Shown here one piece after another: positions 36,173 through 44,184 of a stretch of 64,000 nt of DNA. Source of the stretch: Palsa-459 sp963841965 (GTDB lineage Bacteria > Actinomycetota > Acidimicrobiia > Acidimicrobiales > RAAP-2). Within the stretch, counting starts at the first letter, position 1; each line of letters starts with the position of its first letter. The translations under genes and the position numbers were made by a program. The notes under the pieces are model-generated. The model saw nothing but the letters and a program-made list of their open reading frames with translations, was not told the origin of the DNA and ran no database searches. Where the stretch lies: NCBI GenBank assembly GCA_963841965.1, contig CAWJES010000004.1, positions 186,001 to 250,000 of the forward strand. The letters are read 5' to 3'.

Positions 36173-37140
36173 GCCACTGCCACGGATGCGGCACTGCTGC
36201 GCGACGTCGATCGCACGAGCACCCGCGCGAGCGCGTTCACCACGATGCCGATCACGAGGAGCACGAGAGCCGCGGCGAACAGGACGCTCAGCTCGGTCCC
36301 CGACGCCTCGCCGAACTGGTTGACGATGAGCGAGGCGATCGTGGCGGAGCCGGACTTGACTGAGTGCACGATGTAGTTCGAGTTTCCGATCACCAGCGCC
36401 ACCGCGACGGTCTCTCCAAGTGCGCGTCCTGTCGCCAGCGTGGCGGCTCCGAGGATCCCCTTGCTCGAGCCCCGCACGACGACCCGGCGCAGCGTCTGGG
36501 ACCGCGTGGCTCCAAGTGCGAGGGCAGCCTCGACCTGGTCCTCGGGGACCGCGGCGATGACATCACGCGAGATCGCCGTCATGGTGGGGAGCACCATGAT
36601 GAACAGGATGATCCCGGCGAGCAGCAGCCCGACCCCCTCGTCCGGGCCATTGAAGAGCCCGGTCCATCCGAAGGCCGCCGTAAGGAAGGGTTCGAGGCGG
36701 TCCCGCACGATCGGCGCGACGACGATGAGCCCCCAGAGGCCGTAGACCACGCTCGGGATCGCCGCGAGCAGCTCGACGGCGGTCGAGAGCGGCGGTCGCA
36801 CCTTGCGCGGGACCAGGTACGCCAGCGCGATCGCGGTCCCGAGACCGATCGGGATCGCGAGGACCATCGCGATGGCGGTCGTCTCGAGGGTTCCGAGGAT
36901 GAAGGGCAGCAGTCCGTACTGGCCGAAGGCAGGGCTCCATGTCTTGCCCACGATGAACGAGAAGCCGAGCTTCGAGAACGCGGGCCGCGCCTGGATCGCG
37001 AGACTCACGACGAACCACGCCGTCACGGCGCCAAAGGCAGCCGCGAGGATCCCGAGCGCCACCTTGTAGGTCCGGTCTGCCGGGACGAGGCGGCGCCGCA
37101 GGGTCCTCGGGGCCATGGCCATTGGTCGCTCGTCAGGCAC
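36169..37140 (-). CDS. pstC: Phosphate ABC transporter permease PstC
   Basis: The protein has 323 residues with six predicted helices. The EAA loop QVEAALALGATRSQTLRRVVVRGSSKGILGAATLATGRALGETVAVALVIG is clear, and PSVVYGLWGLIVVAPIVRD is characteristic of PstC. It forms the inner-membrane channel with PstA. It lies 15 nt downstream of pstS and overlaps pstA, so all three form one transcript, most likely controlled by phosphate starvation, although no PHO box was confirmed here. Confidence 0.92.
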   Translation of the reverse strand: MPDERPMAMAPRTLRRRLVPADRTYKVALGILAAAFGAVTAWFVVSLAIQARPAFSKLGFSFIVGKTWSPAFGQYGLLPFILGTLETTAIAMVLAIPIGLGTAIALAYLVPRKVRPPLSTAVELLAAIPSVVYGLWGLIVVAPIVRDRLEPFLTAAFGWTGLFNGPDEGVGLLLAGIILFIMVLPTMTAISRDVIAAVPEDQVEAALALGATRSQTLRRVVVRGSSKGILGAATLATGRALGETVAVALVIGNSNYIVHSVKSGSATIASLIVNQFGEASGTELSVLFAAALVLLVIGIVVNALARVLVRSTSRSSAASVAVA

Positions 37141-37155
37141 GATCGAAGCCCTCGG

Positions 37156-38316
37156 TCAGCTGGCGAGCAGCGACGTGCCCGACGGCCCGGTCACCTTCAT
37201 CAGGCTCGCGCGGTCCGAGGCCTGGATCGCTTGGGGCAGTGCGACGTAGCCGAGCCCCCTTGCCTGGCGCTGGCCGCCGCCCGACTGGGTCGTCCAGTCG
37301 AGGACCTTCACGATCGCGCCGCCGGTCGCGGCGTTGGTCTGCTTCATGAGGAGGATGGCCCAGCTGTACCCCGCGATCGGATAGCTCGCAGCGCCGGCCT
37401 CGTTCACGATGGAGAAGTCCGTCGGCGTGACATGGTGCGCAGCGGAGGCGTCCGAGGCGACCGTCACGAGCGAGGGCTGCACGAACTTGCCTGCCGAGTT
37501 CTCGACCGCGGCGTTGGTGAAGTTGTTCTGGAGCGCGTACGCGAGCTCGACGTAGCCGATCGAGTACGGCGTGGACTTGATGCTCGCTGCCACCCCCGAG
37601 TTCTTGGGTGTCGCGACGGCGGATGCCGGCCACGCGGGCGTCTTGCTCGTACCGATCGACGACGCGAAGGACGTCGACACCGCGCTCAGATAGTCCGTGA
37701 AGATGTAGGTCGTGCCGCTGCTGTCGGCCCGCACCTCGGCGGTGATGGCGTGCGCCGGGAGCGAGACGCCCGGGTTGAGCACCGCGATCTGGTGGGCGTT
37801 CCACTGCGTGATCGTCCCGTCGAAGATCCCCACGAGCGTCGACCCGTTGAGCTTGAGCCCGGACTTGACCCCAGGCAGATTGTACGAGAGCGCAACCCCT
37901 CCCAGGATGTCCGGTATCTGCAGGACCGTCCCCTTGGACGCCGGGACCGCGGCCAGGTCAGAAGCCTTCATCGGGACGTCGGATGCCGCGAAGTCGACGC
38001 TGCCCTGCTGGAAGTCGGTGATGCCCGTCCCGCTGCCGACACCCTGGTAGTTGACCTGCACCTTCGAGTTCTTCCCGGTGTAGTCGTAAAAGGCGGCGGT
38101 GAAGAAGGGCTGGACGAAGGTCGAGCCCGCGGCGGTGAGCGTCGCCGGCGCCGCCTTCAGGTCGACCGCCAGCTGGGAGTTCGTGTGGGGAGTCGTCGTC
38201 GGGGTGCTCGACCCGGAGCTGGACGAGCACGAGGCGAGCACGACCGCGGCAGTGAGGGCGAATGCCCCGACGTACAGCGGTGTCCAGCGCGAACGGGAGA
38301 CCTTGGACTGCGGCAT
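37156..38316 (-). CDS. pstS: Phosphate-binding lipoprotein PstS
   Basis: The 386-residue lipoprotein has lipobox VVLASC at about residues 22-27 and a Ser-rich linker. Phosphate-binding segments are LTAAGSTFVQPFF, GVGSGTGITDF, AASDVPM and DSSGTTYIFTDYL. It captures phosphate outside the cell for PstCA. ATG 38316 is chosen because AGGAAG lies about 10 nt upstream; the longer frame reads through the leader. Preceding DNA contains a perfect inverted repeat at 38340-38360. Confidence 0.92.
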   Translation of the reverse strand: MPQSKVSRSRWTPLYVGAFALTAAVVLASCSSSSGSSTPTTTPHTNSQLAVDLKAAPATLTAAGSTFVQPFFTAAFYDYTGKNSKVQVNYQGVGSGTGITDFQQGSVDFAASDVPMKASDLAAVPASKGTVLQIPDILGGVALSYNLPGVKSGLKLNGSTLVGIFDGTITQWNAHQIAVLNPGVSLPAHAITAEVRADSSGTTYIFTDYLSAVSTSFASSIGTSKTPAWPASAVATPKNSGVAASIKSTPYSIGYVELAYALQNNFTNAAVENSAGKFVQPSLVTVASDASAAHHVTPTDFSIVNEAGAASYPIAGYSWAILLMKQTNAATGGAIVKVLDWTTQSGGGQRQARGLGYVALPQAIQASDRASLMKVTGPSGTSLLAS

Positions 38317-38339
38317 GGTGGACACTTCCTTCTCGCGGC

Positions 38340-38360
38340 CGGCTGTTCGCAGAACAGCCG
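38340..38360. promoter_or_regulatory. Perfect 9-bp inverted repeat in the pstS leader
   Basis: CGGCTGTTC-GCA-GAACAGCCG lies about 24 nt before the pstS ATG. It could be an operator, or a hairpin covering the ribosome site region in the mRNA. The remaining bases of the 286-nt gap (38361-38602) show no gene and no certain promoter. Confidence 0.5.
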
Positions 38361-38602
38361 CTACACCCGCATGGGCGGATTGTGCACTCGCGCGATCGCA
38401 ATCACGCAAGGCCGTGCGGTCCAGAGCCTCTCTTCCAGTATCGCGGCGGCACCCGCCGTCGTGTCGCGATTCGCCTGCAGCTCACATCGTTGACTCGGTG
38501 GGGTGAAGTCGAAAAACGGACGCCTGATCAGGGATGACGCCCGGGCACGTGCGAAGCGCACCGAACCGTCACACAAAGACCATCTGCGCTGGCTCGGAAG
38601 GG

Positions 38603-39907
38603 CTAGTCGGCCGTCTCCGCGTCGGCCATGATCAGCCGAGGACCCGATGGCCAGTCGAAGTACCGCCATGTCCAGTTGATGAAGACGCGCAGCCGGTTCC
38701 GGAACCCCACCAGGTAGAAGAGGTGGAGGCTCATCCATGCGAGCCACCCCATCGTCCCCTTGATGACCGGACCCGACGGCAGCTTCGCGACGGCGGAGCG
38801 CCGTCCGATGGTGGCCATGATCCCCTTGTTCCTGTAGACGAACGGTGTCGTTGGGCGGCCTTCGACGGCATTGAGGATCTGGGCCGCGCAATGGCGACCT
38901 GACTGGATGGCGACGGGCGCAAGCTGCGGGCACACGCCGTCGGCCTTCCCCGTGGGCACCGCTGCACCGTCCCCGACGGCCCAAACGTTTCGATGCCCCG
39001 TGACCGAGAGGTCGCTGGCAACCGAAACGCGGCCCGCCGGTCCGGGAGCCGCGCCGGAGTGGTCGGCCATGGTCCCCGTGGCGGTCACTCCGGCGGCCCA
39101 GACAACCGTCCTCGTCTCGATCTGCTCGCCACTCGCGAGCGTCACGCTGTCGGGCCCGACCTCGACGACGGACTCGCCGAGGCGGATCTCGACGCCCTTC
39201 CTCGAGAGCGCGCGCTCCGCGTAGGTGCTCGCCGACCTCGGGAACCCGTTGAGGAGCCTCGGGGCGACATCGAGGAGGATCACCTTCGTCGTGGACGGGT
39301 CGATCCGGAGTCGGTCGCGGCGGATGCAGACCTCGAGCAGCTCGAGGACCGCGCCAGCGGTCTCGACGCCCGTGGGACCTCCGCCGACGACGACGAAGGT
39401 CAGCGGCGCAGCGCCACCGGTTCCCTTGACGTCGGCTGCCTCCAGCGTGAGAAGCAGATGGTTCCGGAGCCCCCTGGCGTCGGCGAGTGTGTACAGGGGC
39501 ATGGCGTTCTGCTCAGCGCCGGGGACGCCGAAGAAGGCCGCCGTGGCTCCGCACGCGAGGACCAGATGGTCGAAGGCGAGCTCATCGCCATTGCTGAGCG
39601 CCACCGTCCGTCGCGCGTGATCGACTCCGACAGCCCGGCCGTGCCGGAAAGTGACGTTGGTGCTCTTTCCGAAGATGGTCCGGATCGGGTAGGCGACGTC
39701 GGCCGGCTCGAGGCCGGCGGTGGCCACCTGGTAGAGGAGCGGCAGGAACGTATGGAAGTTGTGCTGGTCGACGATCGTGACATGCACTGGTGTGCCGGCG
39801 AGCTTGCGGACTACCTGAAGGCCGGCGAACCCGCCGCCGATGACCAGAACCTCGACAGGCGCGGCGTCCCCTGCAATTGTCGGTTCACCTACCATCGCGT
39901 CGTGCAC
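38603..39907 (-). CDS. ndh: Type II NADH dehydrogenase (NAD(P)/FAD-dependent oxidoreductase)
   Basis: The 434-residue two-dinucleotide-fold flavoprotein has FAD site VLVIGGGFAGLQ, NADH site FVVVGGGPTGVETAG and the FAD-ribityl Asp in VWAVGDGAAV. The C-terminal amphipathic region MGWLAWMSLHLFYLVGFRNRLRVFINWTWRYF would attach it to the membrane. It passes electrons from NADH to quinone without pumping protons. Starts are GTG 39907 or ATG 39895; TATGAT at 39917-39922 is a good -10 box placing the transcript start close to the GTG. Confidence 0.9.
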   Translation of the reverse strand: MHDAMVGEPTIAGDAAPVEVLVIGGGFAGLQVVRKLAGTPVHVTIVDQHNFHTFLPLLYQVATAGLEPADVAYPIRTIFGKSTNVTFRHGRAVGVDHARRTVALSNGDELAFDHLVLACGATAAFFGVPGAEQNAMPLYTLADARGLRNHLLLTLEAADVKGTGGAAPLTFVVVGGGPTGVETAGAVLELLEVCIRRDRLRIDPSTTKVILLDVAPRLLNGFPRSASTYAERALSRKGVEIRLGESVVEVGPDSVTLASGEQIETRTVVWAAGVTATGTMADHSGAAPGPAGRVSVASDLSVTGHRNVWAVGDGAAVPTGKADGVCPQLAPVAIQSGRHCAAQILNAVEGRPTTPFVYRNKGIMATIGRRSAVAKLPSGPVIKGTMGWLAWMSLHLFYLVGFRNRLRVFINWTWRYFDWPSGPRLIMADAETAD

Positions 39908-40022
39908 AGCATCGCGATCATACGGCGGCCGGCACCTGCGGGCGGAAGCTGCTGACCCTGGCGCGTCCGCTGATCGGACCGTCTACGTTCCTTCCGAGGC
40001 CGCAGTCGTGAACGTCGAAGGG

Positions 40023-40355
40023 ATGGCTACGCAGGCTCCTGTCATTCTCAGTGCGCAGCCCCACAGCGATGGGTCGATACTGTTCGTCTCGCCGGGTGGT
40101 CACGTGCCGATCCTCGTTACAGCCACATGGGTGCGCGACCACTGCGGGTGCCCCGAGTGCCTGCAACCGAACGGGCAGCGACTCTTCGACGTGTCGAACC
40201 TCCCGGAGGATCCGCGCGTTGAGAGGTCGGAGGTCGTCGACGGCAGGCTGTTCACGACCTTCCAGCCCGACGGCCACATCGCGATGCTCAGTCCGAGCAG
40301 AGTCGACCTGCTGCTCGAAGACTCGACGTTGCCAATGCGGGCTCGAGGGCAATGA
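40023..40355 (+). pseudogene. Gamma-butyrobetaine hydroxylase N-terminal-like (DUF971) fragment
   Basis: The 110-residue frame holds only the zinc-binding N-terminal domain of the GBBH family: WVRDHCGCPECLQPNGQRLFDVSNLP and FQPDGHIAMLSPSRVDLL. The dioxygenase domain (about 270 residues) is missing. Homology stops near 40320, exactly where a truncated methyltransferase on the other strand also stops, so the two form a recombination junction. Stand-alone DUF971 proteins exist, so a functional short protein is not excluded. An earlier GTG at 40008 is possible. Confidence 0.6.
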
Positions 40356-40584
40356 CCGAGATGCCGCGAGAAGGTAAGAGGGTCACCAAGCATCCGGTTC
40401 CGCAACCGATGTCGAGGACGCTCGTTGCTCCGAACTCTTCTATGAGTTTCGCGCACACCTCAAGATCCGACCGATCTGGATCGAGGACGTCGTAGAGACT
40501 CGCGAGGAGTTCGGCCCCAAACAGCACATCGGCCGCGGGACGAGGCCCGGTGTGGGCGTTGCCCTCAACCCGGCCATCAGGCAC
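40288..40584 (-). pseudogene. Truncated class I SAM-dependent methyltransferase
   Basis: From GTG 40584 the frame encodes the first 80 or so residues of a methyltransferase: LYDVLDPDRSDLEVCAKLIEEFGATSVLDIGCGTGCLVTLLPSRGISVIALEPA, including the glycine-rich SAM loop. The protein then runs into unrelated residues and stops, having lost about two thirds of the domain. The break near 40335 coincides with the end of the GBBH fragment. Loss of function is very likely. Confidence 0.65.
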
Positions 40585-40607
40585 GACGAAGGGCTCCTAA
40601 GATTAGG

Positions 40608-40638
40608 GATATATATCGTTATATCAACTGTATATACT
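40608..40638 (+). promoter_or_regulatory. AT-rich vapBC promoter with inverted-repeat operator
   Basis: GATATA-N6-TATATC (40608-40625) is an inverted repeat in an unusually AT-rich stretch. TATACT (40633-40638) follows and is 6 nt before the vapB ATG at 40645. The layout fits autorepression by a VapBC complex covering the -35 region of a leaderless promoter. Confidence 0.6.
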
Positions 40639-40644
40639 CACGTC

Positions 40645-40839
40645 ATGAGCAAGCGTCTGGTGGACATCGATGATGCGACCCTCGAAGCAGCGCAGGCGGA
40701 GTTGGGGACCGTGACGATCAAGGCGACGATCAATGAGGCCCTTCGACTCGCAGGAACACGGCGAGCAGAAGTCGTCCACGAGGCGCTTGGCCGCCTCGCT
40801 GCCGCTGCTCCTTTCGAACGAGACGACGCGTGGCGCTGA
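40645..40839 (+). CDS. vapB: VapB-type antitoxin
   Basis: The 64-residue protein begins MSKRLVDIDDATLEAAQAELGTVTIKATINEALRLAG, a ribbon-helix-helix N-terminus of the DUF2191/VapB group that binds its own promoter. The C-terminal part (VVHEALGRLAAAAPFERDDAWR) would mask the toxin. The ATG follows TATACT by 6 nt. The stop overlaps the toxin start by 10 nt, giving coupled translation as in other TA pairs. Confidence 0.82.
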   Translation: MSKRLVDIDDATLEAAQAELGTVTIKATINEALRLAGTRRAEVVHEALGRLAAAAPFERDDAWR

Positions 40840-41243
40840 CGCACGTCGTCGATACGAGCGTGCTCACTCGGCTTGGCGCCGTGCGGGTCCGCGAGGTCAT
40901 CGAGCCCCTCGTTGAGGCCGGCTGCGTTGCGAGAGCCGGGGTCACCGACCTGGAGGTGGGCTATGCAGCTCGAGACGCGAAGGAATGGGTCGAACTCTTG
41001 GGCGCGTTGTCCGTGCTCGAGCTCATCGAATCGACGTCGACACACTTCTCTCGGGCACGCCAGGTCCAGCGGATGCTCGCGAAACGGCGCCTGCGAGGAC
41101 GCAAGTTGCCCGACCTGCTTATCGCCGCAGCCGCAGAGGAGCGCGGACTCGTAGTTCTGCACTACGACGTTGACTTCGACGTCATCTCAAGCGTGACGGG
41201 GCAGGCGGTCGAATGGATTGTTGCCCGAGGTTCGATTGACTGA
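40830..41243 (+). CDS. vapC: VapC-type PIN-domain ribonuclease toxin
   Basis: The 137-residue PIN-domain protein has acidic active-site residues D8 (VVDTSVL), E42 (TDLEVGYAA), D95 (LPDLLIAAAA) and D113 or D115 (HYDVDFDVIS). VapC toxins cleave tRNA or rRNA when the antitoxin is lost. All four residues are intact, so it is probably active. The GTG start lies inside vapB. This pair is the first unit of the accessory island. Confidence 0.85.
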   Translation: MALTHVVDTSVLTRLGAVRVREVIEPLVEAGCVARAGVTDLEVGYAARDAKEWVELLGALSVLELIESTSTHFSRARQVQRMLAKRRLRGRKLPDLLIAAAAEERGLVVLHYDVDFDVISSVTGQAVEWIVARGSID

Positions 41244-41698
41244 GCACGGCGGGGACCGGCGCAGCTTCTCGAGCCACTCTCCCGGCGAACCAGGGCACCA
41301 TTTGCATCCGCTCGATTTCGGCACGTTGCGGTAGGTCAGCCAGTGAAGGAGGCACGAAGTTCAGCGACAACCAGGCGAGCCTGACGGGTGTGTCCGTGCC
41401 GGTAGAGGACGTTCCGCAAACACGCTCGGGGTTTGAACAAGCCACATTTGCTAGTCGAGCGATGTGCGCCCAGGACGGGCCGCTCATCAGGCAGATCGAT
41501 GTGATTTCGACAACGAGTGGAGGTGATGCGACTTTGTTCAAACCCAACACAACCAGGACCTTCGGCCTGGCGCGGCAAATAGCAATTCGCGCGACTGACG
41601 GCCGAAGCACCTGCTGGGCGACCCGTGCAGGAGAAGGTAGACGGAATTAGCGTGCTCAAGAGCCTCCCAGTGTTTCGCGCGGAGGAGGAGGAGTTGTC
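41244..41698 (+). other. 455-nt gene-free stretch between vapC and the methyltransferase
   Basis: No coding frame here has family features; base composition is lower in GC than in the flanking chromosome. It contains repeat element A (41427-41545). A very purine-rich ribosome site, GGAGGAGGAGGAG, ends it just before ATG 41699. Confidence 0.5.
41427..41545. repeat. Inverted-repeat-bounded element, copy A
   Basis: The element of about 119 bp starts TCGGGGTTTGAACAAG and ends TTGTTCAAACCC. Its ends form a perfect 12-bp inverted repeat, GGGTTTGAACAA/TTGTTCAAACCC. The first 38 and last 38 nt align with copy B (43821-43950) at roughly 80-85 percent by eye, while the centre has diverged. At one arm position A has T-A and B has C-G, which preserves pairing. 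Confidence 0.6.
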
Positions 41699-42499
41699 AT
41701 GTCGGAATCGAGCACGGACTCGCCGGGCTGGCTGGGAGTTGACGAAGGCTGGGGTCGCAAGGCCGTAGATTTCTCGACATTGAGCGAGCCGGGTAACTGT
41801 CGGGAATACGTCGCCCTCCATCACCGGCTTGGCGTCGACGCTGGCTGTCGCCTTCTGGACGTTGCCTGCGGGTCTGGATTAGCCATCGAGTTGGCTCGAC
41901 TTCGGGGTGCCATTTGCTCGGGCATCGACGCCTCGTCGAGGCTGATCGCTATAGCTCGGTACCGGAGCCCTGAGAGCGATATCCGAGTGGGAGATATGCA
42001 CGACCTCCCCTGGAGTGACGAGACCTTCGACGTCGCGACGAGCTTTCGCGGCATCTGGGGCACGACACCCGATGCTGTCACCGAGATGGGACGTGTTCTG
42101 CGACCTGGAGGTCAGATCGGACTTACCGTCTGGGGGCACCTCAAAGCTTCGTCAGGCGCATGGGTACTCGCACCGTTTCGACTGGCTGCCCCAGCAAAGG
42201 TTGACAATCAGGCGGCCATGGTGTCCCTGGGTCGCCCGGGCGCTGGCGAAAGTCTTTTGGAGTCGTGCGGCTTCATTGACGTCGAGCGAATCGAAGTTCC
42301 GTTTGCCTGGGAATTTCCGGATCCCGAGATCTACGTACGGGCGTTGGCTTCAACTGGTCCGGCCTACGAGGCCATTCAAAACGTCGGTGAGGACGCTTTT
42401 CGAAGTGCAGCGCTTGAACAAGCTCGGCTGCAGGTCGTCGAAGGCGTACCTCTGAGAGCCGAAGTCAATGTCGTGGGCTATCTCGCCCGTAAGCCTTGA
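41699..42499 (+). CDS. Class I SAM-dependent methyltransferase
   Basis: The 266-residue protein has motif I LLDVACGSGLAIELA, an acidic SGIDASSRLI strand and the post-motif region GDMHDLPWSDETFDVATSF, with MGRVLRPGGQIGLTVWG following. This is the UbiE/small-molecule methyltransferase fold. The substrate is unknown. It is 14 nt ahead of a carboxymuconolactone-decarboxylase-like gene and probably co-transcribed with it. Codon choice is less GC-biased than in the core genes, consistent with acquisition. Confidence 0.82.
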   Translation: MSESSTDSPGWLGVDEGWGRKAVDFSTLSEPGNCREYVALHHRLGVDAGCRLLDVACGSGLAIELARLRGAICSGIDASSRLIAIARYRSPESDIRVGDMHDLPWSDETFDVATSFRGIWGTTPDAVTEMGRVLRPGGQIGLTVWGHLKASSGAWVLAPFRLAAPAKVDNQAAMVSLGRPGAGESLLESCGFIDVERIEVPFAWEFPDPEIYVRALASTGPAYEAIQNVGEDAFRSAALEQARLQVVEGVPLRAEVNVVGYLARKP

Positions 42500-42513
42500 G
42501 GATTGGAGTTGTG

Positions 42514-43116
42514 ATGACCGGTACTTTTCTCTCACCGGCAAGAGAGACGCCGCAGGCTCAAGCTCTTTACGACGAAGACACAGCGGACAGCGGCTACGTG
42601 TGGAATGTATCGCGGCTATGGGCTCATCAGCCTGAGACCGTCAATCGGCTTTTCGATTTGATGTCAGATGCATTCCGGCCAAGCGGATTGAGTTTTCGCC
42701 AGCGAGGAATTCTGGTCACTGCCGCGGCATCGACTCTCGGTGATTCGTATTGCTCTCTGGCATGGGGCGGAAAGCTCGCTGGCGCGACCGAACCAGATCT
42801 GGCGGCATCCGTACTGCGAGGTACTGACGACGAACTGGACGAGCAGGAACGAGCCATGGCTGCCTGGGCGCGCAAAGTTGTCAGGGATCCCAACGCGACG
42901 ACTTCGGCCGATGTCGAGGCGTTGCGAAGTTCCGGGCTCAACGACGAACAGATATTCGCAATCACAACCTTTGTTGCCTTGCGCGTGGCCTTCTCGACCG
43001 TCAACGACGCCCTGGGGGCACAACCAGACCCTCAACTTGTCAAGAGCCTTCCAAATGAAGTTGTTGAAGCTGTCACGTACGGCAGGCCCGCTTCACCTGA
43101 CAACAACCGAGACTGA
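42514..43116 (+). CDS. Carboxymuconolactone decarboxylase/AhpD-like protein lacking the usual catalytic residues
   Basis: The 200-residue AhpD-fold protein contains LVTAAASTLGDSYCSLAWGGKLA. In AhpD the motif is CxxCxxxH; here only one Cys (C80) is present, the first Cys position is D77 and the His position is W84. Classical peroxidase chemistry is therefore unlikely, and another role in the superfamily (decarboxylase or binding) should be considered. ATG 42514 has GGAG 5 nt upstream; GTG 42511 is an alternative. It follows the methyltransferase gene. Confidence 0.72.
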   Translation: MTGTFLSPARETPQAQALYDEDTADSGYVWNVSRLWAHQPETVNRLFDLMSDAFRPSGLSFRQRGILVTAAASTLGDSYCSLAWGGKLAGATEPDLAASVLRGTDDELDEQERAMAAWARKVVRDPNATTSADVEALRSSGLNDEQIFAITTFVALRVAFSTVNDALGAQPDPQLVKSLPNEVVEAVTYGRPASPDNNRD

Positions 43117-43311
43117 CGCTCGAGTCGGGCACACCTCAGACGCGACCTCACTGTGTCGCTGGTCCACTCCCGTAGCGATGAAACGCTGTTCGAACCGCTT
43201 CAACATCGGCTCCTCTCTTCCCGGTCGGGCACGACCACTTGCTGTTAAGTACCCTTCCCTTGTTGACTAGCCCTCGAGCTGACGGTGGATGCTGGCTGAG
43301 GAAGGGACAAC
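43117..43311 (+). other. Spacer with a lone GTTCGAACCG motif
   Basis: The 195-nt gap holds GTTCGAACCG at 43188-43197, similar to the right-hand arm of the island repeats, but no matching left arm was found. The ribosome site GAGGAAGGGA precedes the RidA-like start. Confidence 0.4.
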
Positions 43312-43731
43312 ATGACGCACGAGAATGCGCACCAGGTGAAGCGCGGCGAAGCCATCATTCCCGATTCTTGGAGAGAGTTCTACAACGAGACGCGCGTTCC
43401 TGCCGCCATCAAGATTGACAATCTCCTGCGGTTGACGGGACACACCGGCGAAACTTCCGATGGAGCATTCTCGGACGACGCCGAAGTTCAAATCCGACAG
43501 ACCTTTCAGAACATCGCAGTGACGCTCTCTGAAGGGGGTTCCAGTTGGGAGAGCGTTGTCGAGATCAACTCGTACCACGTCGGGCTCCAAAAACAGGCGA
43601 GCAAACTGCTCGAAGTTGCGAGCGAGTTCCTTTCAGATCCCTTTCCCGCGTGGACAGCCGTGGGAGTGACTGAACTCATTCTGCCGGCTGCAGTGATCGA
43701 GATCAGTTGCGTCGCGAGGCTAGACGAGTAG
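43312..43731 (+). CDS. RidA-family protein without the catalytic arginine
   Basis: The 139-residue YjgF/RidA fold has conserved TFQNIAVTLSEGGSSWESVVEINSYHV and the C-terminal AVGVTELILPAAVIEISCVARL. Deaminating RidA proteins carry an Arg in the PxR motif; here it is W114 (FPAWTAVGV). Imine deaminase activity is therefore doubtful, and it belongs with the non-deaminating Rid subfamilies. GAGGAAGGGA before the ATG is a good ribosome site. It is followed by repeat element B. Confidence 0.78.
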   Translation: MTHENAHQVKRGEAIIPDSWREFYNETRVPAAIKIDNLLRLTGHTGETSDGAFSDDAEVQIRQTFQNIAVTLSEGGSSWESVVEINSYHVGLQKQASKLLEVASEFLSDPFPAWTAVGVTELILPAAVIEISCVARLDE

Positions 43732-43820
43732 CCGACTCCGACCCTAGCCGAGTCCGGGCGCCTTACCGGCGAGGTGCAGCACCTACAAAGGTGCCTCGTT
43801 CGGCGCTGCTCCGGTCGCTG

Positions 43821-43950
43821 TCGGGGTTCGAACGAGCATCATTTGCTGAGTTGAGCGATCGGAATGGAGAGCGGGAACATCAGCCTGACCTGCGGCAATG
43901 TTGTAAGAGTGACAACGGTGGTGGAGGTAACGGGACTATGTTCGAACCCC
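43821..43950. repeat. Inverted-repeat-bounded element, copy B
   Basis: The element of about 130 bp runs from TCGGGGTTCGAACGAG to TGTTCGAACCCC. Its ends form a perfect 11-bp inverted repeat, GGGGTTCGAAC/GTTCGAACCCC. Both flanks match copy A, including ATTTGCT...GAGCGAT on the left and GACAACG...GTGGAGGT...GGGACTATGTTC on the right. The pairing change relative to A (C-G for T-A) indicates selection for a folded form in DNA or RNA. Confidence 0.6.
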
Positions 43951-44077
43951 TTATCTCCAGTATTTGGCCTGATCAAAGGCTAACTCGTAAGCCCTGACCG
44001 GCTTCATCGTTGTCGCGAAAACGACCTGGAGGTCGATTGGCGACTTTCGAGCGGAGGCTCTTCTGCCAAGAGTGCCG

Positions 44078-44129
44078 TTGACTTCCCGTGAGAGACATGC
44101 TCTAATCTTGTCCTATGGCAATAGGACAA
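44078..44129 (+). promoter_or_regulatory. Promoter and GntR operator
   Basis: TTGACT (44078-44083) and TAATCT (44103-44108) can serve as -35 and -10, with a rather long spacer of 19 nt. Immediately downstream is a perfect 9-bp inverted repeat, TTGTCCTAT-GGCA-ATAGGACAA (44108-44129). It lies at the expected transcription start, the usual place for a YtrA-type GntR repressor site, so the operon is probably autorepressed. Confidence 0.65.
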
Positions 44130-44184
44130 TGGCGGCGGATGTGTTGTCAGAGCAGGTTCCTCCCCGGCTGGGAGCAGTAGTCCG

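Larger units (their letters stand above)
43732..44184 (+). other. 453-nt gene-free stretch between RidA and GntR genes
   Basis: No supported coding frame. The stretch contains repeat element B (43821-43950) and, at its right end, the promoter and operator of the GntR-ABC operon (44078-44129). Confidence 0.5.

Noticed and set aside
36364..38493. 709-codon plus-strand frame across pstC and pstS
   Set aside because: Antisense to two certain genes, composition dominated by Arg, Asp and His; no motif.
43942..43950. attR-like duplicate of the tRNA-Val 3' end
   Set aside because: Only nine bases match and they fall in the shared TTCGA core of T-loops; too short to claim.
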